Positions 10,608 through 20,408 of a DNA stretch of 64,000 nt are shown piece after piece. The stretch's first letter is position 1, and every line of letters begins with the position of its first letter. The notes under the pieces were generated by a model. It saw nothing but the letters and a program-made list of their open reading frames with translations. It was not told the origin of the DNA and made no database searches. The position numbers were made by a program, and so were the translations under genes. Origin of the DNA: Symsagittifera roscoffensis (lineage: Eukaryota > Xenacoelomorpha > Acoela > Convolutidae); assembly GCF_963678635.1 (NCBI RefSeq), contig NC_087062.1:28358833-28422832 (forward strand), in the 5' to 3' direction.

Positions 10608-13170
10608 GTGCTCGTGGCCTGCAAAGAGCAGATGACCGCAATTTTGCTGCCAACACCACTCCTTAGATTGGTCCTGAAAAGAAAACTCACTTGGAAACTT
10701 GTATTAGAATATTTTAAAAATTTTAATAAATTTAATAACAGTATCCTGAGAATTAAATTTCTGAGAAAATGTCTCAATAACGACATTATACCAGACTTTT
10801 TACGGTTTCGCGTGCCCGATAACGGTGTTTTTTTTCGGATCAAGCGGTGCACAGCTTCAAACTGAGACTCTTGAGATCTGAGAAAAGCCAGGCAAATGCG
10901 GATAGCGCCAATGCATCGGGTAACCTAGTAAAAGCAAGAGAAGTAGTGAGAAGGGGTATAGATGAGAAGTGGTGGCCTCCGAAAATATTCTATCTGAACC
11001 GGCAAGCAAGGTGTAATGTCAATCACCTGATAAGCCGACACAAGAGAAAGCTTGAAAAATTTTCGGAAAAACAGGCGAGACCACTAAAAAACTTGGATGA
11101 AAGGTCAGGGAAGTCTTAAGTTTTGGACCAAAACATCCGGTACGAGACAAGTTCAATGAAATTCACTTCCTTGCTGACATTGATAGTTTTTTGTCTGAAC
11201 TGAAGTTAAATAATATACCCGATGAAAAATTATGTGAGGTTGAAGCAGCTGCAAAGAGATATGCTAAGAAGGTGAAACAGACCCCCACTGACAAATTTGT
11301 TGAAAAAGCCAGAAAGTTTTTGAAGGACAACGGTCTTCTGGCTGTGCCGTTTGATAAGGGGGTGGATTTTTGTGTAATGAAAAAGGAGACATATGAGAAA
11401 AAGTGAAAAATTTTTTACAGGTAGAACAATTTAATGAGAGGAAGAATCTGACAGACAGCGTGATTATGAAAATTGAAAAAGACATAAACAAAGAATTACT
11501 CGCTTTAAAAAAGAAAGACGAGATTAGCGAAGCGATGTATAAAAGGTTGAGATCAACGGGAGCGCAGCCGGCTAGGCTGTATGGATTAGCAAAAGTACAC
11601 AAACAAGGCACACCTTTTCGTCCCGTCCTTTCTTTACCTGGTAGCTCATATGACAACCTAAATAAAACATTGGCAAAGTATTTTGATGAAAGTGAGGGGG
11701 CAAACATAGAAACGAACACTCAAATGGCCAGGGAGATCTTGGAGAAAACTGAGTTGGACTCTGACGAGAGTATAATCTTTCTTGATGTAAAGAGTTTGTA
11801 CACTAATGTCCCGCTCAAGGAAGCGGTTGAAAGAGCCCTGAGATTATATGAGCAATTCAACCCTCCGGAAACATCTCGTAAGACTATGAAAAACTACTGA
11901 ATTTGGCAGCGAGTAAGGTTAACTTTAAATGCAATGGTTTGTGGTATGTACCAAAAGACTGTTTAGCAATGGGCGCCTCCCTTGCAGTAATATTGGCCAA
12001 TTTGTGGCTCAAATAATACGAACCTGCATAAAAAAGAAGCACCAAAATTGACTGTGCTAAGTGAGGGTAACAAGGAAGTGTGCCCTAGATGTCAGAAAAA
12101 GGTGACATATTGGACAAAAGGGGTAGAATGCGAAGCTTGTTTGAATTGGTACCACTTAGGGTGTGGTAACATATCGGAATCCGAATACGCAGACATCGCT
12201 GAAACAGTATGATATTGCGTGACTTGCAAAAAACAACAGCAAGCAGATCGGACTGAGAATGGTGTTAAAGTTTTTCTAAGATATGTGGACGACATAGTTA
12301 GAACGATCAAGGGCGATACTGGGTTAGTTCTCGAGGCTGCCAATAAGCTGCATCCGAACGTTCAGTTCAACATAGAAGAACTTGATAAAAACGGTTATTT
12401 GGCCTTTTTGGACTTAAATGTCAAGGTGGATTCAGCAAAAAAGATCACATGTGGTTGGTACCAAAAACCCACTGATACCGACACCATTCTAAATTTCAGA
12501 GGCTGCGCACCTTTGCAGTACAAAAGAAACGTTATTAAAGGGACGGTTCTTAGGGTTTTCAGAAGTACTTCAACATGGCAATAGTTTGACCAGGCATTGG
12601 AAAAGAAAACGGAAGCAATAGATAGAAAATCAATATCCAAAAAATTGGTCTGACAGGGTAGTGCTTGAAACTCTTAACAAGATCATTGAGGGAAAGAAAA
12701 ATTTAGAGGTGAAGGCATCAGAACCGAGAGATGATAAATGGTTGAAAGACTCACCACCCCTTCTTACAATGCAATATCGAGGCAATCCATCTCAACTGTT
12801 AGCTGCAAAGGTTCGGCTAATATCCGTGGCACAAATAATTTTTAAAACAAGAAAATTGAAAACATGCTTGCCATCCCTCAAAACTTCCTTTGCTCGTGAA
12901 CTGAGATCCAAAGTGATGTACAAGCTTACATGTAGTAGATGTAACTCCACTGAGTCGGCCAGACGGTCCGACATTTAGCCACGAGGGTCGATGAACACCG
13001 CAAAGGGACTCCCCAGTAGGACAACACTTGTTAGAATGTAATAAGGAGGTAGGCGATACTGCTGAGCTGAAGTCAGAGATTATAGACCAAACAGCCAACA
13101 CTCATAAGCTACTGACACTAGAGGCTTTGCATATTTGGAGGGAGAGGCCGAAGATCAACATATGCGATGA
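10608..13170 (+). pseudogene. Penelope-like element RT and GIY-YIG endonuclease gene, broken
   Basis: Pieces in three frames follow the order of a Penelope-like protein. The N-terminal region has IKFLRKCLNNDIIPDFLRF (~10,750-10,800), then VLSFGPKHPV (11,118) and VPFDKGVDFCVMKKETY (11,350). RT palm blocks follow: RLYGLAKVHKQGTPFRPVLS (11,575-11,635), DVKSLYTNVPL (motif A, 11,783) and AMGASLAVILANLW (motif B, 11,957-12,000). A zinc finger comes next, then FLRYVDDIVRT (motif C, 12,275) and NGYLAFLDLNV (12,390). The GIY-YIG endonuclease is at 12,910-13,050: VMYKLTCSRCNST, then in another frame VGQTVRHLATRVDEHRKG, with the YIG tyrosine codon not readable. There are at least four frameshifts or stops. 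RT and endonuclease together would prime cDNA synthesis at a nicked target. Confidence 0.85.
12081..12230 (+). other. PHD-type zinc finger inserted in the Penelope-like RT
   Basis: The frame shared with RT motif C reads CPRCQKK, then VECEACLNWYHLGC, then YCVTCKK. This gives C-x2-C ... C-x2-C ... H-x2-C ... C-x2-C with the usual W-Y-H-x-x-C, the C4HC3 plan of a PHD finger. The Trp expected just before Y-C-V-T-C is replaced by TGA (12,209-12,211). The finger lies between RT motif B (about 12,000) and motif C (about 12,282). PHD fingers commonly bind histone H3 tails, so a role in chromatin targeting is a possible inference. Confidence 0.7.
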
Positions 13171-13188
13171 ATTCAGGAGCCGGGAATT

Positions 13189-13540
13189 AACACTAAAATT
13201 ATAGTCTATGTATAATATGGCTGAAAGTCAAAAACTGACATGTCAGAATCAAAAATATTCCAAATCGAAATAGTCCCAAATTTTATAACCATGAAAGAAC
13301 AAATAACTAAAAAATCTCAGAAATTTACAGGAAAATGTTATTTATGATTACGTAATGATACTATGTAATTACAGTTGTTCAAATTTGATTGGTTAAAAAG
13401 TTTTAGAGCCTTTTTAGGCTTGTTTCTCATTTTTCAGATCTTTGATCGCTTTGTAAATAATGTAAAAAATTGTAATCCTGATGATGCACAAAATGTGCAA
13501 AAACGTTTGAATTAACATTTTAAATTTCTTATATATGTTT
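13189..13540 (+). repeat. Right terminal repeat (pLTR) of the Penelope-like element
   Basis: Direct repeat of 9,438-9,775, starting AACACTAAAATTATAGTC and ending after the AACGTTTGA...TTAACATTTT block. It follows the GIY-YIG remnant directly. Confidence 0.75.
13460..13525 (+). ncRNA. Hammerhead-ribozyme-like motif, right copy
   Basis: CTGATGA (13478-13484) is followed by a perfect TGCACA/TGTGCA stem with an AAA loop, then AAAACGTT. Stem II is better formed than in the left copy, but the invariant GAAA reads AAAA and stem I pairing is weaker. It is probably a decayed copy of the same ribozyme. Confidence 0.4.
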
Positions 13541-13595
13541 GTTATTAAGTTCACTTCTACACCATTGTTCTTTTTTTGTCACGTTTACACTGTTA

Positions 13596-13679
13596 TTTTT
13601 TGGTATCGTCCAGAATTATTTTGTTCTTTTTTTGGTATCGTCCAGAATTATTTTGTTCTTTTTTTGGTATCGTCCAGAG
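13596..13679. repeat. 32-bp tandem repeat, about 2.6 copies
   Basis: The block TTTTTTGGTATCGTCCAGA plus ATTATTTTGTTC recurs with starts 32 bp apart (GGTATCG at 13602, 13634 and 13666). It abuts the right terminal repeat of the Penelope-like element. Confidence 0.85.
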
Positions 13680-13736
13680 TCAACTCGCTGCTCATGACTA
13701 TTGGACTTGAATAGTATCTGAATTCTTCTTAGTTTG

Positions 13737-13991
13737 TCAGTAAACTTCAATACAAGCTGTCTGTTGATTTCGTTGTCCAAAGGAAATATGATTATTCATA
13801 TCGTATTGACCAAGGCGTTTCATACTTATTACTGTGCTTTGAACGCCAATAAAATCGAGAATATTATTGATCGCATTAAAGTTTTTTGTTAGGAGTTCAT
13901 CGGCTGTATTATCACTGGCTTCTGGAATGCCGTTAACTCTGATTCCATTGACTCTGTTTTCGTTCGACTCGTCTCGCAATTTTACCACCAA
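13737..13991 (-). pseudogene. LINE ORF1-like fragment
   Basis: The 84-codon minus frame reads VNGIPEASDNTADELL, then NNILDFIGVQSTVISMKRLG. This resembles the 'I-x-G-(I/L)-P-E-S ... V-x-x-I-L-x-F-x-G-V ... R-L-G' block found in ORF1-type proteins of animal LINEs, which bind RNA. The coiled coil and C-terminal parts are missing and the frame is preceded by a stop. Confidence 0.5.
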
Positions 13992-14180
13992 ATTATGTTG
14001 ACATTACAGATATTGGTTCTCTGAAGAAAGGCCTTCTTCGATAGTTTCGGAATTATTTCACTTTATATTTTGTTGAAGATGTTACCTGCACTTGGAAAAT
14101 GCATTGTGATTGTGTACAGTACAACTGCAGAAACTTAATAAGAAAATTACCAATTTGAGGATCATCTCAGAGGGTCGATT

Positions 14181-14262
14181 AATAATAATAATAATCATAA
14201 TAATAATCATAATAATAATAATAATAATAATCATAATAATCATAATAATCATAATAATTCCC
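14181..14262. repeat. (AAT/ATC)n microsatellite
   Basis: About 80 bp of trinucleotides AAT with interspersed ATC. Open frames on both strands across it (poly-Ile and Met-Ile runs) are produced by the repeat. Confidence 0.95.
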
Positions 14263-14375
14263 AATGCTCTCTCCTCCGCTGCTAAAACATAAAGACTTTT
14301 GGCAGCTTTAACAGTTCCTAATGACTGCGCATACGTTTTCTCGTGTCTCATCGCTTTGATATCGTGTTGCTTATT

Positions 14376-14633
14376 CTAGATAACTTGGTATGATTGGAAA
14401 ACTTTTACCGGAAACTCGGTGACCTTGTCGAGAGCAGAGACTTTGTTTAGAAACTCTTTTTCAGGCAAGGGATAGGTAACATCGCACGCATTATCGGCAC
14501 AAGCGTTCCAATTTTGTAATAGATTTCTACTTAGCTTTTTGAGAACATGTATTTCCTCTGCCTGAAATTCGGTGCACTCCGTGGTCATATGCAATACTTC
14601 GCAACACTTGTAGCAGTCGCCTACTTCGGTCAC
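14376..14633 (-). pseudogene. Short frame with a CCHC zinc knuckle
   Basis: Near its N-terminus the 85-codon frame reads CYKCCEVLHMTTEC, a C-x2-C-x4-H-x4-C knuckle of the retroelement gag/ORF1 type. The residue after the second Cys is Cys rather than the usual Gly. The rest, ending in a helical Leu/Lys-rich stretch, has no recognised motif. It is probably a retroelement scrap like its neighbours. Confidence 0.4.
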
Positions 14634-15243
14634 CTATGAGGAAAAATAGGCCCTATAACCATTGGCTCAAGAGTCAGGGACGCTATCTCTTGTGTTTTTC
14701 TACCTCGAACGGACGGAGCCAATTCGGTTCACTTGCGACATGAGACTAAAAACCCGTTACATCTTAAAGGCCACTACCAAACCCCCCCCCACTCTAGAAA
14801 ATAAGAACGTCCCCATACTTGGGTCTCAAAGTCCCAAAATACACGAACGCTGTTAAAAACAGGGTCGGAACAATCCGTACAGTTACTTTTTATTAGACAG
14901 TGGAACTTTGATTCATTTCAGATGGATCAACCTACAACTTTCCTTACCTCAACATAACAATCATAAAACACACTCAAGAAAATTAAATTGGGTACTCACA
15001 TACCAGCACACTCGAGAATTAGAGGTAACTACATTAGAAAGCAACTTGAGAATAATCAGGAAATTAAGTTTGGTTCAATAAGTTCTAATCGAACAAGTTT
15101 TATCTCAAGAATGGAGTTTTGGTTCTGGACCATTGGGACACCTTGGTTGTCCACCTTTTGACCGATGGTTCACTCTGGTCCAACTGATTTTCGATGTTCT
15201 TTGTTTTCTGTATCAAGATAGGACAGCTCTACTCTCGTGTTAT
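14634..15243. other. No gene recognised
   Basis: Short frames without motifs, a C8 run near 14,785, otherwise plain AT-rich sequence. Confidence 0.45.
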
Positions 15244-15640
15244 TTAGATGTCGCAAATTGCGAATAGCAATTTCCCGCTGCTTAAATTGACCACTTTCCC
15301 GCGATTATTATCCGGTCGTTCTGATCTTGCATTTCTGAGACTTTCAGTTTTCGCAAGAAAGTTGAGCATGACAGACTCAATTCGATTTTTTGAAAAATTA
15401 AATTCCATCCCAAATTTACGTAGTTCGTATTCCTCAAGGTCAAACTTCCAAATATGACCGACTTGCACATAAGCCCGGACTCAAGATCGATATCCTCATC
15501 GCGTGTTGTCGCCTGCCAGTGAGTCTCCAGACGACTGAGTAATGCTCAAGATACAGTCCAGTGGTCATTTACAGAAGTTTGCAGCAGACTTAAGTTTATC
15601 TACACCCCAAAATTCACAACCATATAAAATTGTCACACTA
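15244..15640 (-). pseudogene. LINE 3'-end fragment
   Basis: On the minus strand, 15,590-15,640 reads LYGCEFWGVDKLKSA, matching the 'L-Y-G-C-E-x-W' block near the C-terminus of several LINE reverse transcriptases. Frame-broken sequence down to 15,244 follows. No RT core is present. 15,641-15,900 shows nothing recognisable. Confidence 0.4.
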
Positions 15641-15900
15641 GCGCTGAACAGAAATTAAATTTTTCATATACCTGCACCTTAAATCTCCGCTTTTGAGGCT
15701 TATGATTAAAATTTATTTTGTCCTATTCTATCAGGAAACTGTCATGCAACATTTCGATTTAATTAATAACTATAGCATATTAATAACAATACTTTGTTTC
15801 GTTAAAATTTCTTTTTCGTGACCTCAGATATCATCCGAGTTCACACTCGAGCCCCATACTTCCCTCACAAGACTCAAGAAACCCACATTGAGCTCCCGGC

Positions 15901-16533
15901 TCACTTTGTATTCCTAGCCTTCGAAGTGCTAGGACCCGATGAATTTGACACCGTGATCTGCCTTAGCAGCGCTTCCTCATCATCAGAGCTGATCACGATT
16001 TCTTCCCATGCTTTCAGTTGTTCGAAGGATCGCATCCACTCCTTCTGCTCCTGCAAAATCATTGCCTGATTTGGCAAACCTTTCACTTTCAATTCCCTGT
16101 TCAAGCAAAATGAATTGTGCAGGCTCAAGCTCCCGTTCTTCGCCAAGTCCTCCTCCAGTATCGATTCTCTTGCTTTGGTATTATCTCTAGACACCCTACC
16201 GACTCTTTTCCAACCTGTCGTCATCGAATTTCGATGGGTCAGCAGACGTCTCTTGAAGACACCCGGTCCTATATCTGCCAGGAACTGTCGATATTCCTTC
16301 TGATATTTCTTCATGTGATCTTTCGTCACCATGTACAACCAAGATATTAACGTCGCTCGAAACCACGGAAAGAACCTTATGCGGCTCCATACGTGCCTGA
16401 CTTCCATTGGTATGGCGAATACCTTGCATACACTCTCAAACAACTCAAGTCTCCTGCTGTAATCTATAGCGTATATCGATTCCGCCGTTGGTGTTTTCGA
16501 CTCCCTATATTTCGTTACGTTTCCTCGATCCAT
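15901..16533 (-). pseudogene. ORF3-A last segment (210 codons), C-terminal helical domain
   Basis: Starts at an ATG (16533-16531) that overlaps the end of the preceding segment by 19 nt. It aligns with the last segment of element B (40,821-41,327). Shared features are V-W-S-R/I-W-S-R, a P-W-F-R-A block, DIGPG, LTHRN and LHNSFC, ending in an acidic tail (SSDDEEALL here, EVLEDSEAEDQD in B). The function is unknown. Both copies break the frame at nearly the same place before this segment, so it may be a distinct small protein rather than the end of the polyprotein. Confidence 0.6.
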
Positions 16534-18203
16534 CGTAACGCCAACATCTTACTTACTACCAAGATGGTCACCTTCTGCTGCTGATCGGGTAACCCGATTG
16601 ACCGAATTTCTTCTACATCCCACACTAAACAAAGGTTTGAATGCTCCGGGTACCACACTGTCTGTGCCAAGCAGCAATGACATGAGCATTCCCCATGTGT
16701 AATCTCTATGCTTCGGAGATTGGGTTCTCCCGAGGCTTCCAGCAGAGGCTCTAGCTCCATCATTTTCTCGTGCGTCATATCATTTTCCTCCTGCGCTGGG
16801 ACACTATTCATTGGCTTCCCGATGGCATTCTGTCTCTCAAAACCACTTGTGTTTTCGTCTCCTAAGCTCAAGAGTTCTTCTCCCCAGATCTCACTCAAGT
16901 CGTCTCTTTGTGCCCTTGGCACCGTTCCCAAGATCTTCCTCAACAGCCTATCTGAATGATGCGACATCCGAGCCAATTGCACGCACTTGGGTACCGAGAA
17001 GGCCTTATCCACTGGTATCCTTTGGCTGGATACCTCCACCATTGCCATGTACAATGGATAATGGCTCCCACATAGGTTGGCCATTGTTGATCCCACCAAG
17101 GACTTCGCATTTAAAGGCAGACCATAAGCTTCGCTCACGGTAAATCCCATCTCCGCCTCTAGACCAATCTCCCACCCTCTGATATGTTTCTGGGTGGTTT
17201 GCAACGCCCCCGGCCACGACTCCACGCTTAGCGCAGTCACCAAATGGTGTTCAGACTCCAGCATCTCCAGTGACTGTAGACTACACATTCTAGAGAAGAA
17301 CCCCAGCGCCGTTGCTATATTCACTGTAGTGTTTGTATAGCACTCAGCCATTATCTGCACCTCGCTCTTCTCTCTTTCTGTTATGTCACCAAACCAAGCA
17401 ACTAGATCTTCTCTCTGGAAAGATTGTATTCTGACACATGATCGTCCATCACAGGTGTGCCCTCCACCTCCGCACGTCAAGTCAGGACAGTTGCCAGGTT
17501 CCAACTTCGTTTTTGATCCCAGCTTACTCGTTGCTTCGCCCGACTCTTTACTCTGTGGTAGAATCAATTTGCGTATTACGTTCAAAGTTCCCAGGTCCTC
17601 ATCTTTTGATGGTGTTAGCCTCACCCGTTCCGCGACTTCTTCAATCAAGCTCGCATGGGGATGTGGAAACCAGGAGGGTCTCAACAATTTCCAAACCGTC
17701 CTCAAATTCGTAGTCATTATGCCATTTCCATTCCCCATCCTTAATTCCACTCTTTTCCTCGAGCGCGGCACGCTTATTACCTTGGGTTTCGCCTCAAGTA
17801 GCAGGCCCAGGCTCGGTTTCTCCCTTTCCATTGAATTGATTACGATTATCTTCTCCGTCCAAAACTTCAACAGCTCCGTCACCTCGTGATTCCTGTGAGC
17901 GTTCCCGGCCTCTGAATTCAAGAAAGGGTTGTACGCTATTCCCAACACTCCAGACACGTATTGATATTCTCCCTTTTTATTGGGTCTCGAATAATCCTCA
18001 GCCAAGGCTAAGTTGCGATGCACATCATGCCCCTCTTCAAATTTCTTGTTGTGGAATCTTCGTATCTCATCGAGTTTCCCATGATTCTCTAGGGATTGCC
18101 TCGAGTCATCTCCTTCTCGATCCCCGTACTCTAGTACACGTTCAGTATGACGGTGGAGACTCTTCTCTCTATGGTTTTGCTCCCCATGGCCTTCTGATGA
18201 CAC
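16515..18203 (-). pseudogene. ORF3-A segment (562 codons), Cys/His/Trp-rich domain
   Basis: Covers without interruption the region that is split by a frameshift in B (42,151-43,509 and 41,328-42,116). Conserved landmarks are YVSGVLGIAYNPF (B: YVSGIPGMAYNPL), a P-S-W-(F/C)-P-H-P block, GGHTCDGRSC (B: EGHVCNLGHC), ITHGECSCHCCLAQT (B: RTHGEYPCHCLAQT) and WYP followed by L-V-W-D-V-E-E. The paired Cys and His residues could bind metal, but I recognise no named fold. No membrane segment or signal peptide is seen. Confidence 0.65.
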
Positions 18204-18243
18204 GCTTGGACGGTGCTATTAGTCATTACGGACATTATATACC

Positions 18244-18987
18244 TCATGAAACAAGGAAACAAGTGGCATCTTTTCTTCTCGCCAGACTCAAACCGGAGTT
18301 ATCTCTCGCGACGTGTTGTACCAGCATCTGATAGACTTCTTTGCTCTTGTTGCCCAATTTCAATTTGTCACGTGATGTCAATACCTCCAATTCTATTCCC
18401 ACTAGGCTCCACGCGAACATCAGCTGTCCCGCTGTTCTAACGAAGGGATTTGCCATCAGAGGCAATGCGGATGAAGGTGTTCTCATCGCCTCCTCCAAGT
18501 AATCCCGCAACAAGCTCTGCCAAGTCCGCTTTTGCTGACTTCCCAATTCTAACTTGTTGATCTCGGCTTTCTGTTGAGTAGCCCAATTGCGACGCTTGCG
18601 GGACACCCCATGATCAAGCTTCTTCAGACAGTCCTCCAATTTCTTCATCGTCTCTAGGGCCACCCGCCAAGGTCGAGCCGTATTCCTTGTCGCATTCTTC
18701 TCAAGAGGGTCGTTGGTCACTTGTTTGCCAATAGCCTGATATTCGCTCGAGATCCATTCTTTGCCAACATCCACTTCCCATGTTTGTCCATTCGTCGAAC
18801 CCTTTTTCGAGCCTGCCTTCTGAGGTTTGAAGTCTTCTTCCGTTACCAGACTTGTCGAGACCTCTATCTCTTCCACTACTTTGGCTAGCCTCCTTGGTTC
18901 GGAGCTACTCTTGTAGGCTGCAGACTTCCACCGCGTTAGGATCATGGGGGCTGTCTCCCTCAAATTCTTCTCAGAGACAGCATCCAC
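18244..18987 (-). pseudogene. ORF3-A segment (247 codons), linker and helical block
   Basis: The N-terminal half is a charged linker. The C-terminal half aligns with B around 43,100-43,500: RTWQSLLRDYLEEAM (B: SWRAALQRYFDESM) and the following W-(S/C)-L-(V/M)-G-I block. The frame is shifted relative to both neighbours. The RNTAR...LKKL stretch bridges the position where B has an in-frame TAG (43,519). Confidence 0.6.
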
Positions 18988-19124
18988 CTACGGGCTGCTC
19001 AACTCCTCTATCTCCCGTTTCCTCTTTCGAGACTTCATACCTTTGCTTGGAGGTGTCGTCACTATCATCACTGATTCGATCTCTCTGTCTCGGTCCGACC
19101 CTTCCAACTCTTGCCTCCCCCTGC

Positions 19125-20408
19125 TCAAGCCTTAAGGATATTAGTACTTTTAATCATATTACTAGTCTTAATCTTATCCTCTTCTTTAACTTTAATTAAT
19201 TTATCACCAGTTTTTTTCTTCAGAGTAGAGCCGTCTTTACATTCATCATCCTTGGTCTTCTGTCGCGTCTCCCTCAACTTGACCATCTTGCTCAGCAACT
19301 CTTTTCTTGCCTTTTCATCCAGCCCGGTGCCCATCAACACCGGTTCCCCGAACTTGACCACCGTGTTCCACAGTTCTTCCTTGAAGTTATCTAGCGTGGT
19401 CTCACTCTTCGTCTCATGATTAAATTCACTCAAGAAATTCCGCCAAGCCTTCTCATCCAGAGTCTTGTTCCCCTCAAACGTGTTCTTCTGGCTCTCTTCT
19501 GTACTCAAGAAAATCATCCCCATGTTGGAAGTCTCGCTTGTCAATGGTAGTTCCAGGTTCTTACGAGGGGATGAGGTCAGAGGTGGCGTGGCAGTGTCCG
19601 CCCAATCGTCTCCGCTCAGGTCCTGCAGTAGCTCCTGGGCGGTGAAATCCTCCTCAGCTGGTTTCGGCTCAGGTGTATTCCCCACTTCCATTTCCTCTCC
19701 TGTTTCACTGAGAGTTTCATTCATGCTTTCTTCTTCAAGTATCTTCCTAAATCGGTCTTCTACGGGGCCGCTTCTCTTGTCCCCAGGGGTGCCTACTGAT
19801 AGGGATGAGGGTGTCCCTGGGTCTTGCTTCTTGTATTCCGTCTTCCTAAATCGGTCTTCTACGGGGCCGCTTCTCTTGTCCCCAGGGGTGCCTACTGATA
19901 GGGGTGAGGGTGTCCCTGGGTCTTGCTTCTTGTATTCCGTCAGAGCCACATATAACAAGCCTGCCGCATCCAGCTCTTTCCCTTCTTGTTTCATTTCCAC
20001 CTGTTCTAATCCGTAAGGCGCCCGGTACTTTCTTGTGGCAAACTTCATCTCGTCCTTCAGCGCGATGTGCCCTTCTTCTACAATCATCCTGCCATCATCC
20101 CATATCGGTGATGTGTTCTCCAAGTTCGCCTGATCGAGCGTTCTCAAGATATCCCGCACCTCGAATTTTGGAGGCATTGAGCATCTCATTTTCGTCGCTT
20201 GAGTCATCCATGAGTTTATCTTGATATCACAGTTGTGGAAGTAGACCGCTGCTGTATACCCAACGAACAAGGGGTCCCAGCCATCGGTGAATTCCTCTTG
20301 CTGCCTCTCTATCGTAGCTCTTGCGAACAGGGATGGGACCACCAGGGAGCTAATCATCCCCAAGGTCATTCTCCTGACTGTTGGAAACTCAGGAATGGTT
20401 GCGGGCAA
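19125..20408 (-). pseudogene. ORF3-A segment (427 codons) with acidic linker
   Basis: Begins in the block (P-x-x-R-R-M-x-L-G) that is internal to one continuous frame in B (about 45,070), so its start is a frameshift in A. The middle is acidic, Ser/Thr/Pro-rich and probably disordered, and contains a perfect-register 33-residue duplication (99 bp; 19,743-19,940). The KAWRNFLSEFNHETK block near the end corresponds to EEEWERYQSELEGKTG in B. It ends in a Lys-rich tail before the next frameshift. Confidence 0.6.

Noticed and set aside
14082..14351. Poly-Ile and Met-Ile frames on both strands
   Set aside because: They are translations of an AAT/ATC microsatellite.
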